DNA of 64,000 bases from Symsagittifera roscoffensis (lineage: Eukaryota > Xenacoelomorpha > Acoela > Convolutidae): NCBI RefSeq assembly GCF_963678635.1, contig NC_087063.1, positions 73,365,617 through 73,429,616 of the forward strand. The letters are read 5' to 3'. The notes below the pieces were generated by a model. That model saw nothing but the letters and a program-made list of their open reading frames with translations. It was not told where the DNA came from and did not search any database. Position numbers and translations under genes: made by a program. This document shows, in pieces, positions 34,366 to 45,913 of the stretch (the first letter of the stretch is position 1; every line of letters starts with the position of its first letter).

Positions 34366-35351
34366 TTTGTTTTTGAAATTCAACTTTCTTTAATATTTTA
34401 GATTGTGGAATGAATGTTTTGTAGCTTTTACGTGGTTGATTTCTAAGTCGTGATGATTCTCTATGTTCTGATTTTTCTAGTTGCTCTTGTGGTAAAATTT
34501 TTTCTATCATTTTCCTGGTCTTTCTTTCTTTTTGAGGTATTTTTGGGTCTGGTATTTTTTGATTGTTTTTAGCTTTAATTTGTGTTTGATTTTCTTGATG
34601 AATGTTGTGTTGTTCATCAATTTCTTTTTCTGTATATGGGGGTGATTTTGAATAACTTTTAAACCTGTGAAAGAATATAATTGAGTTAATTTGCGTAGTG
34701 CGTATGCTTTTGGGTAGTAGGGCAATAGACTGTTACGATGTTGAACAATTTCTTTTTAGTTGAATCTGTAAGTTGATACATCACGTCAGTGGGTTTGGCA
34801 ATTATTTGGTATGGTCCTTTTCGAAGGGGTTGTATTTTTTTAGATATTCCTTTTTTCGTATTAAAGTTAGGTATTAAGACAAATGTTTCAATTTTTAAAT
34901 CTGTGGCTGGTGTAAAGCGTGAATTAATTTGATCGTTAATGTTTTGCCTTTGTAACAATTTCTTTGTTACTTTTTGGTAAACTTCATTGTGTTTTTTATC
35001 CCTATTTAAAATCCATTCGGTGTGTGTGCCGGAGGCTAATTTAAGAATTTGTGGGTGATAAAAATGATCTTCATCATGTGTGTATAAAGGTAGGTTTTAA
35101 AAAATTGAGTCTTTATTGGGTTGGCAATAACCTTGTGCATTTTTATGGGAATTTGCTGTAAACATAATTGGTTTACGTAGCTTTTGATTAAAAACCATTT
35201 CGTATGGTGATATTCCTAAAGTTGTCGTGATTTGTGAATTGTATGCTAAGGGGAATAATTTTACATCTGCTGAATATTCTGTGTATTTTGTATCATTTCC
35301 ATTTATGATACATCGGAGATATTCTTGTAGTGAACGGTTCATACGGTTCAT
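34366..35351 (-). pseudogene. integrase C-terminal copy 3 (fragment)
   Basis: Pieces at 35351-35097, 34958-34686 and 34725-34507, then the pol tail to about 34366. Contains the AYNSQI...GISPYEMVFNQKLRKP block, the GPYQIIAKP module of Gypsy integrase C-termini, and the Lys-rich tail. A one-base loss in the A-run near 34745 shifts the frame. Lacks the catalytic core, so it is a rearrangement remnant. Confidence 0.7.
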
Positions 35352-35639
35352 AATTAGATAGGAGAGGGTTGTAATATTAGGGTGGTTTTTATTTTAGTTA
35401 TCAAGTTTTAGCGAGTTGCTTGTTTTTGACCTGGAGGTTGTAAAGTTATCGTTATAGATATGCCTGGAGTTTAATATCTTTCGGCTAATAGGTTGGTGTT
35501 AGAGATATAGAAGGTGACGGATTTAAGTGAATCCTATTGGCTGAATCTGAACTAGAATTGTTGCGTATTTGTCAGCATGTTATCTTGAAAAATGAAAGTT
35601 CAAAATGATCCAGAGGTGAAAAAATTATTAATTTTTAAA

Positions 35640-36632
35640 ATCAAAGTTGTTTTTGAAATTCAACTTTCTTTAATATTTTAGATTGTGGAATGAATGTTTT
35701 GTAGTTTTTACGTGGTTGATTTCTAAGTCGTGATGATTCTCTATGTTCTGATTTTTCTAGTTGTTCTTGTGGTAAAATTTTTTCTATCATTTTCCTGGTC
35801 TTTCTTTCTTTTTGAGGTTCTTTTGCGTCTGGTATTTTTTGATTGTTTTTAGCTTTGATTTGTGTTTAATTTTCTTGATGAATGTTGTGTTGTTCATCAA
35901 TTTCTTTTTCTGTATGTGGGTGATTTTGAATAAATTTTAAACCTGTGAAGTCAAGAATAATTGAGTTAATTCGCGTAGTGCGTGTGCTTTTGGGTAGTAG
36001 GGCAATAGACTGTTACGATGTTGAACAATTTCTTTTTTAGTTGAATCTGTAAGTTGATACGTCACGTCAGTGGGTTTGGCAATTATTTGGTATGGTCCTT
36101 TTCGAAAGGGTTGTAATATTTTAGAGATTCCTTTTTTCGTATTAAAGTTAGGTATTAAGACAAATGTTCCAATTTTTAAATCTGTGGCTGGTGTAAAGCG
36201 TGAATTAATTTGATCGTTAATGTTTTGCCTTTGTAACAATTTCTTTGTTACTTTTTGGTAAATTTCATTGTGTTTTTTATCCCTATTTAAAACCCATTCG
36301 GTGTGTGTGCCGGAGGCTAATTTAAAAATTTGTGGGTGATAAAAATGATCTTCATCATGTGTGTGTAAAGGTAGTTTATAACAAATTGAGTCTTTATTGG
36401 GTTGGCAATAACCTTGTGCATTTTTATGGGAATTTGCTGTAAACATAATTGGTTTACGTAGCTTTTGATTAAAAACCATTTCGTATAGTGATATTCCTAA
36501 AGTTGTCCTGATTTGTGAATTGTATGCTAAGGGGAAATATTTTACATCTGCTGACCATTCTGTGTATTTTGTATCATTTCCATTTATGATACATCGGAGA
36601 TATTCTTGTAGTGAATGGTTCATACGGTTCAT
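35640..36632 (-). pseudogene. integrase C-terminal copy 2 (fragment)
   Basis: Best-preserved of the three C-terminal copies: 231 codons open from 36632 to 35937, with MVFNQKLRKPIMFTA and GPYQIIAKP. It then breaks (LTSQV and stop) before the Lys-rich tail. Again no catalytic core. Confidence 0.7.
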
Positions 36633-36919
36633 AATTAGATAGGGGAGGGTTGTAATATTATGGTGGTTTTTATTTTAGTTGTTAAGTTTTAGCGAGTTGC
36701 TTGTTTTTGACCTGGAGGTTGTAAAGTTATAGTTATAGATATGCCTGGAGTTTAATATCTTTCGGCTAATAGGTTGGTGTTAGAGATATAGAAGGTGACG
36801 GATTTAAGTGAATCCTATTGGCTGAATCTGAACTAGAATTGTTGCGTATTTGTCAGCATGTTATCTTGAAAAATGAAAGTTCAAAATGATCCAGAGGTGA
36901 AAAAAATATTAGTTTTTAA

Positions 36920-38438
36920 AATCAAAGTTGTTTTTGAAATTCAACTTTCTTTAATATTTTAGATTGTGGAAGGAATGTTTTGTAGTTTTTACGTGGTTGA
37001 TTTCTAAGTCGTGATGATTTTCTATGTTCTGATTTTTCTAGTTGTTCTTGTGGTAAAATTTTTTCTATCATTTTCCTGCTCTTTCTTTCTTTTTGAGGTA
37101 TTTTTGGGTCTGGTATTTTTTGATTGTTTTAAGCTTTAATTTGTGTTTAATTTTCTTGATGAATGTTGTGTTGTCCATCAATTTCTTTTTCTGTATGTGG
37201 GTGATTTTGAATAACTTGTAAACCTGTGAAGGAATAGAATTGAGTTAATTCGCGTAGTGCGTATTCTTTTGGGTAGTAGGGCAATAGACTGTTACGATGT
37301 TGAACAATTTATTTTTTAGTTGAATCTGTAAGTTGATACATCACGTCAGTGGGTTTGGCAATTATTTGGTATGGTCCTTTTCGAAGGGGTTGTAATTTTT
37401 TAGAGTTTCCTTTTTTCGTATTAAAGTTAGGTATTAAGTCAAATGTTCCAATTTTTAAATCTGTGGCTGGTGTAAAGCATGAATTAATTTGATCGTTAAT
37501 GTTTTGCCTTTGTAACAATTTCTTTGTTACTTTTTGGTAAATTTCATTGTGTTTTTTATTCCTTTTTAAAATCCATTCGGTGTGTGTGCTGGAGGCTAAT
37601 TTAAGAATTTGTGGGTGATAAAAATGATCTTCATCATGTGTGTGTAAAGGTAGGTTATAAAAAATTGATTCTTTATTGGGTTGGCAATAACCTTGTGCAT
37701 TTTTATGGGAATTTGCTGTAAACATAATTGGTTTACGTAGCTTTTGATTGAATACCATTTCGTATGGTGATATTCCTAAAGTTGTCGTGATTTGTGAATT
37801 GTGTGCTAAGGGGAATAATTTTACATCTGCTGACCATTCTGTGTATTTTGTATCATTTCCATTTATGATTCATCGGAGATATTCTTGTAGTGAACGGTTC
37901 ATACCTTCGACTAAACCGTTTGTCCAAGGTGCATGAGATGTACGTGGTTTATGTTTGATGTTATATAAGTGGCATAGTGTGATGATTTCATTATTTATGA
38001 AGTCTGTACCGTTGTCTGTAACTAAGATTTTGGGTAATCCGAATTTAGCTATCCAATGTTCATAAAGCGTCGTCATAGCATAATAAGCATTACAACGTGG
38101 TACTGGGTTGAGTGCTACATAATGTGTGAATGCGTCAACAATGACCATAATGTAGGAGTTTCCTTCAGAAGATGGTGAAATTGGCCCTTTTGTATCGAAT
38201 GAAATGCGATGGTTAAAATATAAACTTTGTCCTTTAAATCATGTTTTTGGGCTATTTGTTTTTGATTTGGATAAGGTTTGTTCAATTGACATATTATACA
38301 ATCATTGCATAATACTTTTATCCAAATTGTTGCATTTGGGAAATAAAAATTTTGTGTAAAGTTCGAGTATGTTTTTTCTGATCCGGAGTGTCCTTTAGTA
38401 TTTTGTGTATGTGAGATGTTAAAAGCTATTAATATCAT
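36920..38438 (-). pseudogene. element 1 integrase
   Basis: HHCC zinc domain at 38438-38300 (HTQNTKGHSG ... CNDCIIC), then in another frame the catalytic core with VDAFTHYV, TDNGTDF and GLVEGMN supplying the D,D,E triad (38148-37870), then the C-terminal domain with GPYQIIAKP (37758-37309) and a Lys/Gln-rich pol tail ending TGA near 36920. A frameshift separates zinc domain and core, and three TAA codons interrupt the tail. Ty3/Gypsy-type by the GPY/F module. Confidence 0.8.
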
Positions 38439-38877
38439 ACTTAAAGGAAGACAGGGAACTTTGGAATCATTTAATTGATATTCTAAAAGATCTGTATTTT
38501 CATAAATTGTTGTGTTATTAAATTTTCGGAAATATCGGAGGAGTGTTTTATTTCCTAAAAATGTGGTATCTGCTTTTACGGGCTTAGTTTTGTATTTGTG
38601 CCATGATTTTAATTGTCTAATTACTGGGTCAAGATTTTGATATTGTTTTAAAAGTTCAAGTGTAATTTTATCTGTTGGGGGGACAAAAATATTGTCAATT
38701 TCTAGTTTTGATAGGGGAATTGTGTCAAGTGGGTCATGGAGGTCAAAAACTTGATTTATTGTGTATTTTGAATCGTTTGTTTGCGGTCCTGATAAATTTA
38801 TTTTATCGGTTAAATCTTTTTTTTTTCAATTAATGGAAAAAGGTCTTTTTTATGCGAGTGTTGTTTTATTCTTTTTT
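38439..38877 (-). other. RNase H-integrase linker of element 1
   Basis: Coding in character (A/C-rich minus strand) but cut by several frameshifts and a run of eight or more T on the plus strand near 38820. It connects the RNase H C-terminus to the integrase zinc domain. Confidence 0.4.
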
Positions 38878-41054
38878 CTAGAGTGTTATTTTTTTTATCC
38901 ATGGTGAATATGGAATTGGTTTAAAAGTTGATGTGCCTAGTAAATCAACTTTGTAGTGATTATTCTGGCAATCTAAGTAGAGTGGAAAATATTGTAGGTT
39001 ATTTATCTGTGATTGATCAATATCAGTTTTTATTGCATATTTGCGTTCTAGTCGGGGTGATGTTTCACCTTTTGCGAGATAAAAGTTAATATTTTGTGGT
39101 ATTTCAACTGTAGTTTTTCTTGTGTGTAATTCAGGTAGCTTATTTCGAATTAATGTATCTGGTAACGCAAGGTTTTTTCCTGCTGTCCAAACTATATGTA
39201 GGTTTGGAAATTTCATTAGAATTAGTTGAAATCTATAAACTCTATGATTTGGATTTGATTTTTGTGTAAAGAGAAATATAATTGGTATGTGATCTGTGAA
39301 TAGAACTGTTGGATGTTTTGATCCAAGTATCAGAAATTCATTTGCTGTAAGTGTATAAATTATAGCTGTACATTCTCTCATTAGAGTTGAGAGCCGTAGC
39401 TCTGCTTGAGTGAATAATCGTGAATTTGCTGATATAAGGTTCATTTTATTTGTTCCACTATGTGATTGTAGCAATGCTGCGCCGATGCCAAAATTTGAAG
39501 CATCGCACATTGCATAGAATGGTTGATTTGGATCTGGAATTGTGTTTGAAATTTGTTCAGTTAAAAGTTTTTTAATTTCTTCAAATCGTGTTTGATGTTC
39601 AGTGGTCCATTCAAAATTATTTTGTTGTCTGAGTATATTATAGAAGGGTCTTAAGTATAATTGCATTTTGTAGACATATTTACTTAGGAAATTTAACATT
39701 CCAAGGAATTCTTGGATTTTCTTTTTATTTGTAGGTGGCTGAAGTTTTTGAATGGCATCAATGCGTGATTTTAATGGAGTGATAGTTTCTCCTTCTATAT
39801 TATGTCCTAAAAATTTAACGCGTGTTAGAAAGAAGTGTGATTTATTGGGAGCTGCCTTCAGATTTTCGTTCTGAAGTGTTTTATGATACGGTTCTAAAAC
39901 TGTAAATATTTCTTCTTTAGTTTGTGATTGCATAAAAACATCATCTGAGTATGTGATTGCAATTTCTTGAGTATTAGTGGTCTAAAAATTTAGCTCATGA
40001 AGGCAGAAAAAGCTGCTGGTCCTATGGATATTCCATAGAATAAGCGATTGAATTCATATTGTTGATTTCCAATAACCAATTGTGTTAAACGTCGTGATTG
40101 TTCATCTAGTGGCATTTGAGTATAAGCATTATTCATATCTGCGGTTGTGAAATATTTACCGTTTATCTTTGTTAAGATAACTTGTATGGGTTCAATAGGC
40201 CAATTGAATTTTGATTCGTCAATTAATGAATTGAGGTATCTAGCGTCTAAAACTATTTTTAGTGATTCACCTTTTGCTAGAATGATAACAGGGTTAATAA
40301 AAGTGTTACCTTTTGGTTGTTCTTCCTTATTTACTGGTGAGATAATTTCGTATTGTTCTAAAATGTCAAGTAATCTGTTTACCTTGTCATGTTAGTGAAT
40401 CGGCACTTTACTGGCTCTTTGTTTTTTGAAAACTGCGTCGGGTTTTAACGGGAGGTGTAGAGATGAACTAATTTTCCCAACGTCAAATTTTGATGTTGCG
40501 TAGACTGTTGAATGTTTTAGCAGTTGTTTTGCTAATCTATCAAGTTCAATTTGTGTAATTTGTGAATATTCAAAATTAAACATTGTTAAAAGTTTTTGTT
40601 GTTCTTTTGTGTAATTTGTTATATTGAATGTTGGTTTAAAATATGGCGTTTTTGGGAAGTAATCTGTGTTTCTTTTTTCATTACTTAATATATGATTTAT
40701 GGATAAATCTTCGTCAAGATTTGTTGATCGGCAAACATCTAATAGTTGGAGTATATTATTAACGCGGTAGGCTACTTCATTTATAGGTGAAATTGTAGCA
40801 TTTGTTTCACAATATCCTAAAAGTCCTAAGGATAATGTTACTTGATATGGTGTATTATTATACACGTGTAATGAAATGATGTCGGAATTCGTGTTTTTTG
40901 AATATTTTATGGATGAGATCGTAATTTTGAAAAAATTGTGGATAGGTTTAAATTCGAAGTCTGACATGAAAAACTGTTGTTTATTTTGACTTTTGTTATA
41001 CTGGTGAACTTGTTTTATTGAAAAATTATATATATTTCCTGATAGTGGTTTCAA
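38878..41054 (-). pseudogene. element 1 reverse transcriptase-RNase H
   Basis: N-terminal part (41054-40392), then RT fingers/palm without its own start codon (about 40390-39990; NPVIILAKGESLKIVLDARY, FTTADMNNAYTQMPL, LFYGISIGPAAF), the catalytic TYSDDVFM (about 39945-39970), thumb (KFLGHNI, LGMLNFLSKYV) and RNase H (MCDASNFGIGAALLQ; later LFTDHIPI) to 38878. Domain order and motifs are Ty3/Gypsy. A TAG just upstream of YSDD and frame breaks near 40390 make it inactive, although the catalytic Asp pair is intact. Confidence 0.85.
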
Positions 41055-41131
41055 GTGTTTCCGTTGTTGATTGTAAATGGGATAAAATTTTGAAAAAAAT
41101 GGTGGTTGTTTGTTTAGTCTTTGGAAGAATG

Positions 41132-41490
41132 TTAGGGCTGTATTTTTGTTTTTGTGTATTTATCTTTGATATGGATCTTACTATTTAAGATGTTTATTGT
41201 TGGTATATATTTAGATATAAATGGTATGCCAATGATATTGTGTTTAATATCAGTAATATGATATATTTGTTTAAATGGTTTGCTTAAAATTTTGTTTTGT
41301 TCCATTGTTCTCGTGGGAAGAAGGAATAATTGGATTTTTCCATAATTTACTAATGTTGATCCTTGTGATGTTGCTAATTTACTTGAGGTTTCAAGAGGTG
41401 TTAAGTTTGGATGCAATGTTTTGATTTCATTCCATGTGGGAATTTTAATTATGTTTGATTCTGCTCCTGAGTAAATTAAAAAATCAATTT
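41132..41490 (-). pseudogene. element 1 aspartic protease (active-site Asp to Tyr)
   Basis: The frame upstream of ATG 41416 reads LEIDFLIYSGAESN where the family has D-S/T-G-A; here the catalytic Asp codon is TAC/TAT-type Tyr. The C-terminal part HNIIGIPFISKYIPTINIL matches the I-[IL]-G flap/end motif. The protein cannot be an active protease as written. The frame overlaps the end of gag. Confidence 0.65.
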
Positions 41491-44222
41491 CAAGATCTGG
41501 TGGTTGAAATTCTTTGTTTCTTGGGCTTTCTAAGAGAATTGGAATTGTCCAAATTTTTTCTTTTGATTGTTTTTTTTTGTATATTTTGATAAATTTGTTT
41601 TCTGTTTGAGCATTGTGTTTTGTCTTTTTTATCGTGTTTAATTACCGTGTTAATTTCGTTTACTTCTTGTGTAGTTTGTGTATTATCAATGGGTCCAATA
41701 TAGTAATTGTGAAGGAGTTCCAATTGATTTTCATATATATGTGAAGTAAAAGGTTGTTCATATATGATAGGTTCATAGTCGCTTTCGACTGTTATCATAT
41801 TTACAGAGATGGTATTATCTGTATCACTTTCTGTATCTGATGATTCACAATTTATATGATTTAGTTGCAATTCGTTACTTCCTGTGTCATCAATACCTGG
41901 GGGGTCTGAAGTTGTTTCTTCATTTGTCTGCACTTGATTAATGTGTCTTTGATGTTTTGGTGTGCTACTTCTGTATCGATGTTTAGAATCAGGATACTGG
42001 TTATTATTCCTATGTGGTGACTGGGAATAATTTCTGTATCGATTATTGTAACTTAAGTTTCGGTTTTGTGAATTATTTCGTGATCTGTTTTGATAATTTT
42101 TGTTTGATCTGTTATAGTTTGATCTATTATATGAATTATTCCTTGATCTATTGTTCGGATAATTCTGATTTCGATTGTTTGAATAACTTCTATTTCTATT
42201 ATGTGAATAGTTTCTATTTCTGTTATATGATGAGTTTCGTGATTGATTATTGGAATAATGTCTATTCCTTGGGTTTGATTGGGAACTGGATCCAGAAACA
42301 AATTTTGTTGTATTGGAATTCGATCGTGAATAGTTATTTTGGTTATTTTGGCTATTCGATCGATTATATCTATTTTGTGAGAAATTTGGTGTATTTCCTC
42401 GTTCGGGTGATCTACCTCTATAACTTGAGTTATATGGTGATTGATTCCTTGTGTAATTTGAGTTGCTCGGAAGTGGTTTTCCTGAACTGTTATTACTATA
42501 TATATTTTTGTTTGGTAGATTTTGGTCTTTTTTCATGTATTGATAGAATGATTTATTTGGTTCTTTGTGCTGAAGGTAATATGGAAGCGGTATTTTATTT
42601 TGCATTTGTGTTGGTTGATAAGAATGCATTAACATTGGATTTTGTGGTTGTATTGGTTGAAAAAATTGTGAGTTAAATGGGTTTTGTATATGCATTTGTT
42701 GTGGATTTTGTATATCTGTTGGGTTTTGTGGGTAAATTTTCATATTTTCTGTGTGCGATATTCTTTAGTATATGGTGCAAAAATATCTGGTTGATGATAA
42801 TCATCATCAGATGATAAATAGTTTGTGTTATATGGTGTATGTTTTTTATTTTTATTTTGTTGAAAAAATGGGTATTTTCAGTATAATCCTGTGTAGGTTG
42901 TGAATTTTCTGGAAAATTTACTGAATTGGTCGATGTTTTTGGAAGATTCCAATAATGGGAACATACGTGATTGAAATTTTGTGTTTTTTTTTGGGGAGGT
43001 TGATTTATTTTTAATTGGTGAGCATGATTATAATTGTGTTCTGCAAAAGTGTTTCTTGTGAACGATTTTCGTGTTTTTGACGGTATTGTCATTGGTCTAT
43101 ATGTTTGATAGTCCATATGTGATTATTTTGGAGCAACCGAAGGTTTAACTGTTGATTGTAAGTTTACCTGTGTTAGTGATGTATTTGTATTTCTTTGTGT
43201 TGTCAGATAGGGTGTATTGGTGAAATATTTTGTTGTGTAGTTGTTGCTGTTGTTTGGACGATTTCTTCATATATGAAGTGTGATGGCGTTTGAATATCTT
43301 GCTGTGTAAGATTTCTGGTTCCATTGAGATTTTCATTATGTATGACTGTTGAATTTAAGCTGTTATTTCGTGTATCAGGTAAAAATGTATTATAATTTAA
43401 TGGTGTTGCGTCAATGATTAATGGTATTACTTTTACATAACCTCTGTGAAAAGATATTGTACTTATTGCTTGACTCGAGATATCTTGTGGAATATTCAGA
43501 AATGCTGGATGAGACCAGTCAGGGTCTCAAACGTAATCTGATTGTTCTGAAAGAACAGTGTCATCCTTGGTATTTTGAGGTCTGAATTTTTTCTTGCTTG
43601 TGAAATTAAATCTAAATTGTGGGTAAAATAATCAATTATAAACCATGCTAAAATCTTTTGTAAATCATGTTTAGTGTTTTGTGAAACATATTCTTTAGTG
43701 AAATTTTTGCGAAAAGTAGAAATGTTGAAAATACTGTGATCTCATTTCGTAATTTTGAATGTTTTGATGTTTCGGTTGGTGATATACTTCTGTTTTTTCC
43801 AATATAGATATATAAATATAAATTACTGCAAAAACCTTGTTAGTGAATATGGAGTTTGCTCTTTGTAATTAATGATATTTTATGCTTTTGATATATTCTA
43901 TGAATACTTTTGAAAATTCTAGTTCAATATCGTCTGTTTGAATTACATATTTACAGTGGGCTGTATTTGGTGTGCTGATTTCTATGGTGTAGACTCCATA
44001 TTGTTGTGTTAGATTACATATGTCTTTCAAATAATGTTCAATAATTTGTCTTTTGATTTTTACATCTGGGAATTCTGCTTTGCATGGGCTGATTCCTGGT
44101 TCAAACAAATTTACGAGCAAGTTCTTACAAAATCGTGTTTGTCCTCTATCATCGAGTGAATCTATAAGAAAGGGAAAAACTGCTTCTTCATCTGGACTTT
44201 TGTCACTTTGAGTGTGGCTCAT
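41490..44222 (-). pseudogene. element 1 gag
   Basis: N-terminal piece 44222-43869 (117 aa; NLLVNLFEPG, LKDICNLTQQYG), then frames to about 43400 with WFIIDYF and IPRMTLFF (broken by about two frameshifts), a Thr/Gln/Asn-rich part (43336-42673), and the long C-terminal ORF 42743-41490. The latter has a dense run of RN/RS/NY repeats (for example NRNRNYSHNRNRSYSNN), a basic RNA-binding-like region that apparently stands in for the zinc knuckle, as no CCHC box is present. An A-run of nine near 41570-41578 sits where gag and protease frames meet. Confidence 0.6.
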
Positions 44223-44418
44223 TTTTTCGTTTGATGACTGTTAATATATAACTATCAATGTGTCTAATTGGTTGATTCCAATTATACAAGTGTACTGGTT
44301 TGTATTTATATTGCTTTTTTATTCTTCTTTTTCCTCTTTTTGATGAATTTGAAGTTGTTTCTGAGTCGGAAAAATATAATTGATCATGAATGGGACAATT
44401 TTTATCTATTGATTCTTT

Positions 44419-44664
44419 TTATTTGTATAGTTCGTCTAAACTGTTGGCTTCTGATTCAGAAAATGCGCTTCTCTTTTTTGAAAATCTTTTTCGTGTGATT
44501 TGTCTTTGTTTGTTTATAATTTTTCTTTTTATTGTTTGTCGTTTTGTTCGAATGTATCCAACTGTTTTTGTATGTGGAGTGATTACAAGATCGTATTTTT
44601 GGTTTTCTATTTCACAATTGTGTAAAATAATTGTTTGTTTATTTCTTAAATTTTTGAATGACAT
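44419..44664 (-). CDS. element 1 small basic 5' ORF, unknown
   Basis: 81 codons from ATG 44664, open to a TAG at 44419. It has a Lys/Arg/Gln-rich centre (TKRQTIKRKIINKQRQITRK) and an acidic Ser end. It lies upstream of gag, with gag's likely ATG some 200 bases further on. No family recognised; chance ORFs in A-rich DNA look similar, so confidence is low. Confidence 0.3.
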   Translation of the reverse strand: MSFKNLRNKQTIILHNCEIENQKYDLVITPHTKTVGYIRTKRQTIKRKIINKQRQITRKRFSKKRSAFSESEANSLDELYK

Positions 44665-44739
44665 AAGGTTTGGGATGAGGGATGCAAGAAGTTGTTAGTT
44701 ATTTCTAATTTCCTAAACTGTTAGTCCTTACGATTTTTT

Positions 44740-45590
44740 GGTTAGCTTAACCTGGGTCTTTTTGTTCAGGGTTGGAGAGAAAAGTATATCGATTCCGGAG
44801 AATGATTTTCTACTTTCTCGTGGGTAGTCTAAGTTAAGGTGTTAACTTAATTAATCTTACTTAGGGGTAGTGATTTTGTTCGAGGGTTGGAGAATAGTAA
44901 ATCGATCCACAAGGTTCAGGTATAATTAGAACGCAAGCAGTTCGTTAGAAACTGTTTTAAACTTACTAAGTCTAAGATCTATCCTGGGTCTGGTAAAAGG
45001 AGGGTTCAAGTGAAGGATGAATAACCGAAGTTCTTCACTGTTTAGCTTTTTTTGAATGGTTAGTTTTATTTTAAAATTTCTATTAGTCCTGGGTCTTTTG
45101 AAAAGGTTGGATAGTGAATCGACGTTTGAGGTCGTTAGACACTTGCTAAGTGGGTGGGGGAGAACAAAATTGTTCTTTTTGATCCAAGGATAGGCCTTGA
45201 TGATCAGGTTTTAAATTTAGTGGAATAGAAAATTTATAAAGATCCAAGGATAAGCCTTGATGATCTGATTTTTAAAATTAATGATTTTAATTTTAAAATG
45301 GTTTAATTTTATTTAATAAAAAGATTTAATTTTTTAAATGATGTTAGTGAGCTTATGATTGCTGTTATGTTTAGGCGATGAAGCTGGAACAACAAGATGA
45401 TTTATCATGATTAACTATTTATTGTCATGCTACTAATTTTTATTTTTATTTTCAATAAATATTTTTCATATATGTTTTTTTAAATAATACTGCAGAAATA
45501 CGGAAACGATCTGAGTTATTTTTATTAGTCGTTATTGTTCATTAATAATTTTGTTTAGCGCCTGAAATGGTCATGAAGATTTTCTTCAAA
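44740..45590. other. element 1 leader region with short direct repeats
   Basis: Non-coding leader between the primer-binding site and gag. A CCTGGGTCTTTT...GGTTGGA unit recurs loosely at 44750, 44984 and 45088, and a 60-base step repeat GATCCAAGGATA(G)GCCTTGATGATC occurs at 45181 and 45241. Possibly dimerisation or packaging structure; only the repeats are visible. Confidence 0.5.
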
Positions 45591-45593
45591 ATT

Positions 45594-45800
45594 TTATTTT
45601 TGCAAATGAAAATCTAAATTCATTGCTAATAAGATTCTAAACATAAAAGTTTGTGTTGGCTTTTGCCGTACAACCATAAAACTAAATGGTAAGTTTCTAC
45701 GTAATCGTATATTATCTCTTGTCCGAGGTCTTCTTCCAATACCGGGTAGTTCTAGTATTGTGCGGAATATCGGCTCTGATCTATTGAGTCGTAGAGACAT
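45594..45800 (-). CDS. element 1 small ORF next to primer-binding site, doubtful
   Basis: 68 codons from 45800: Arg/Leu-rich (MSLRLNRSEPIFRTILELPG). It is the first ORF after the putative primer-binding site. No homology recognised; it may be a leader ORF or chance. Confidence 0.25.
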   Translation of the reverse strand: MSLRLNRSEPIFRTILELPGIGRRPRTRDNIRLRRNLPFSFMVVRQKPTQTFMFRILLAMNLDFHLQK

Positions 45801-45894
45801 TTCAATTAAGTTGTTATCGTGTAAAATTTGAAAATGTTTTGTCTAATTTCTAATCTATATATGGTTAATTCTAAGCTATTAAGGTCTTATTCGA

Positions 45895-45911
45895 GACTGA
45901 TGGTCGTACCA
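45895..45911 (-). promoter_or_regulatory. candidate tRNA primer-binding site of element 1
   Basis: Minus-strand TGGTACGACCATCAGTC begins two bases inside the right LTR's inner edge. The initial TGG would pair with a tRNA CCA end, and the two-base gap is usual. The tRNA species was not identified. This supports the right LTR being the 5' LTR, in agreement with gag position. Confidence 0.6.
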
Positions 45912-45913
45912 GA

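Larger units (their letters stand above)
29461..34483 (-). repeat. 5-kb env-module tandem duplication, unit B
   Basis: Upstream (in transcription sense) unit, continuous with the pol tail at its 34483 end. Only a small number of single-base differences from unit A can be seen by eye. Confidence 0.9.
34063..37903 (-). repeat. 1280-bp triplication of the integrase C-terminus
   Basis: Three tandem units: about 37903-36622, 36621-35343 and 35342-34063. The marker ATTAGATAGG(G/A)GAGGG recurs at 34073, 35353 and 36633. Each repeat begins inside integrase just after the catalytic Glu and ends in the spacer after the pol tail. Units differ by scattered point changes, so this event is older than the 5-kb duplication. 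Confidence 0.9.

Noticed and set aside
24890-37320. Reassigned genetic code in element 1 (TAA or TAG read as Gln), because many frames continue cleanly across TAA.
   Set aside because: The integrase triplication gives a test: where copy 1 has TAA, other copies have GAA, CAA or AAA at the same site. The TAA codons are therefore ordinary nonsense mutations, and real frameshifts also occur.
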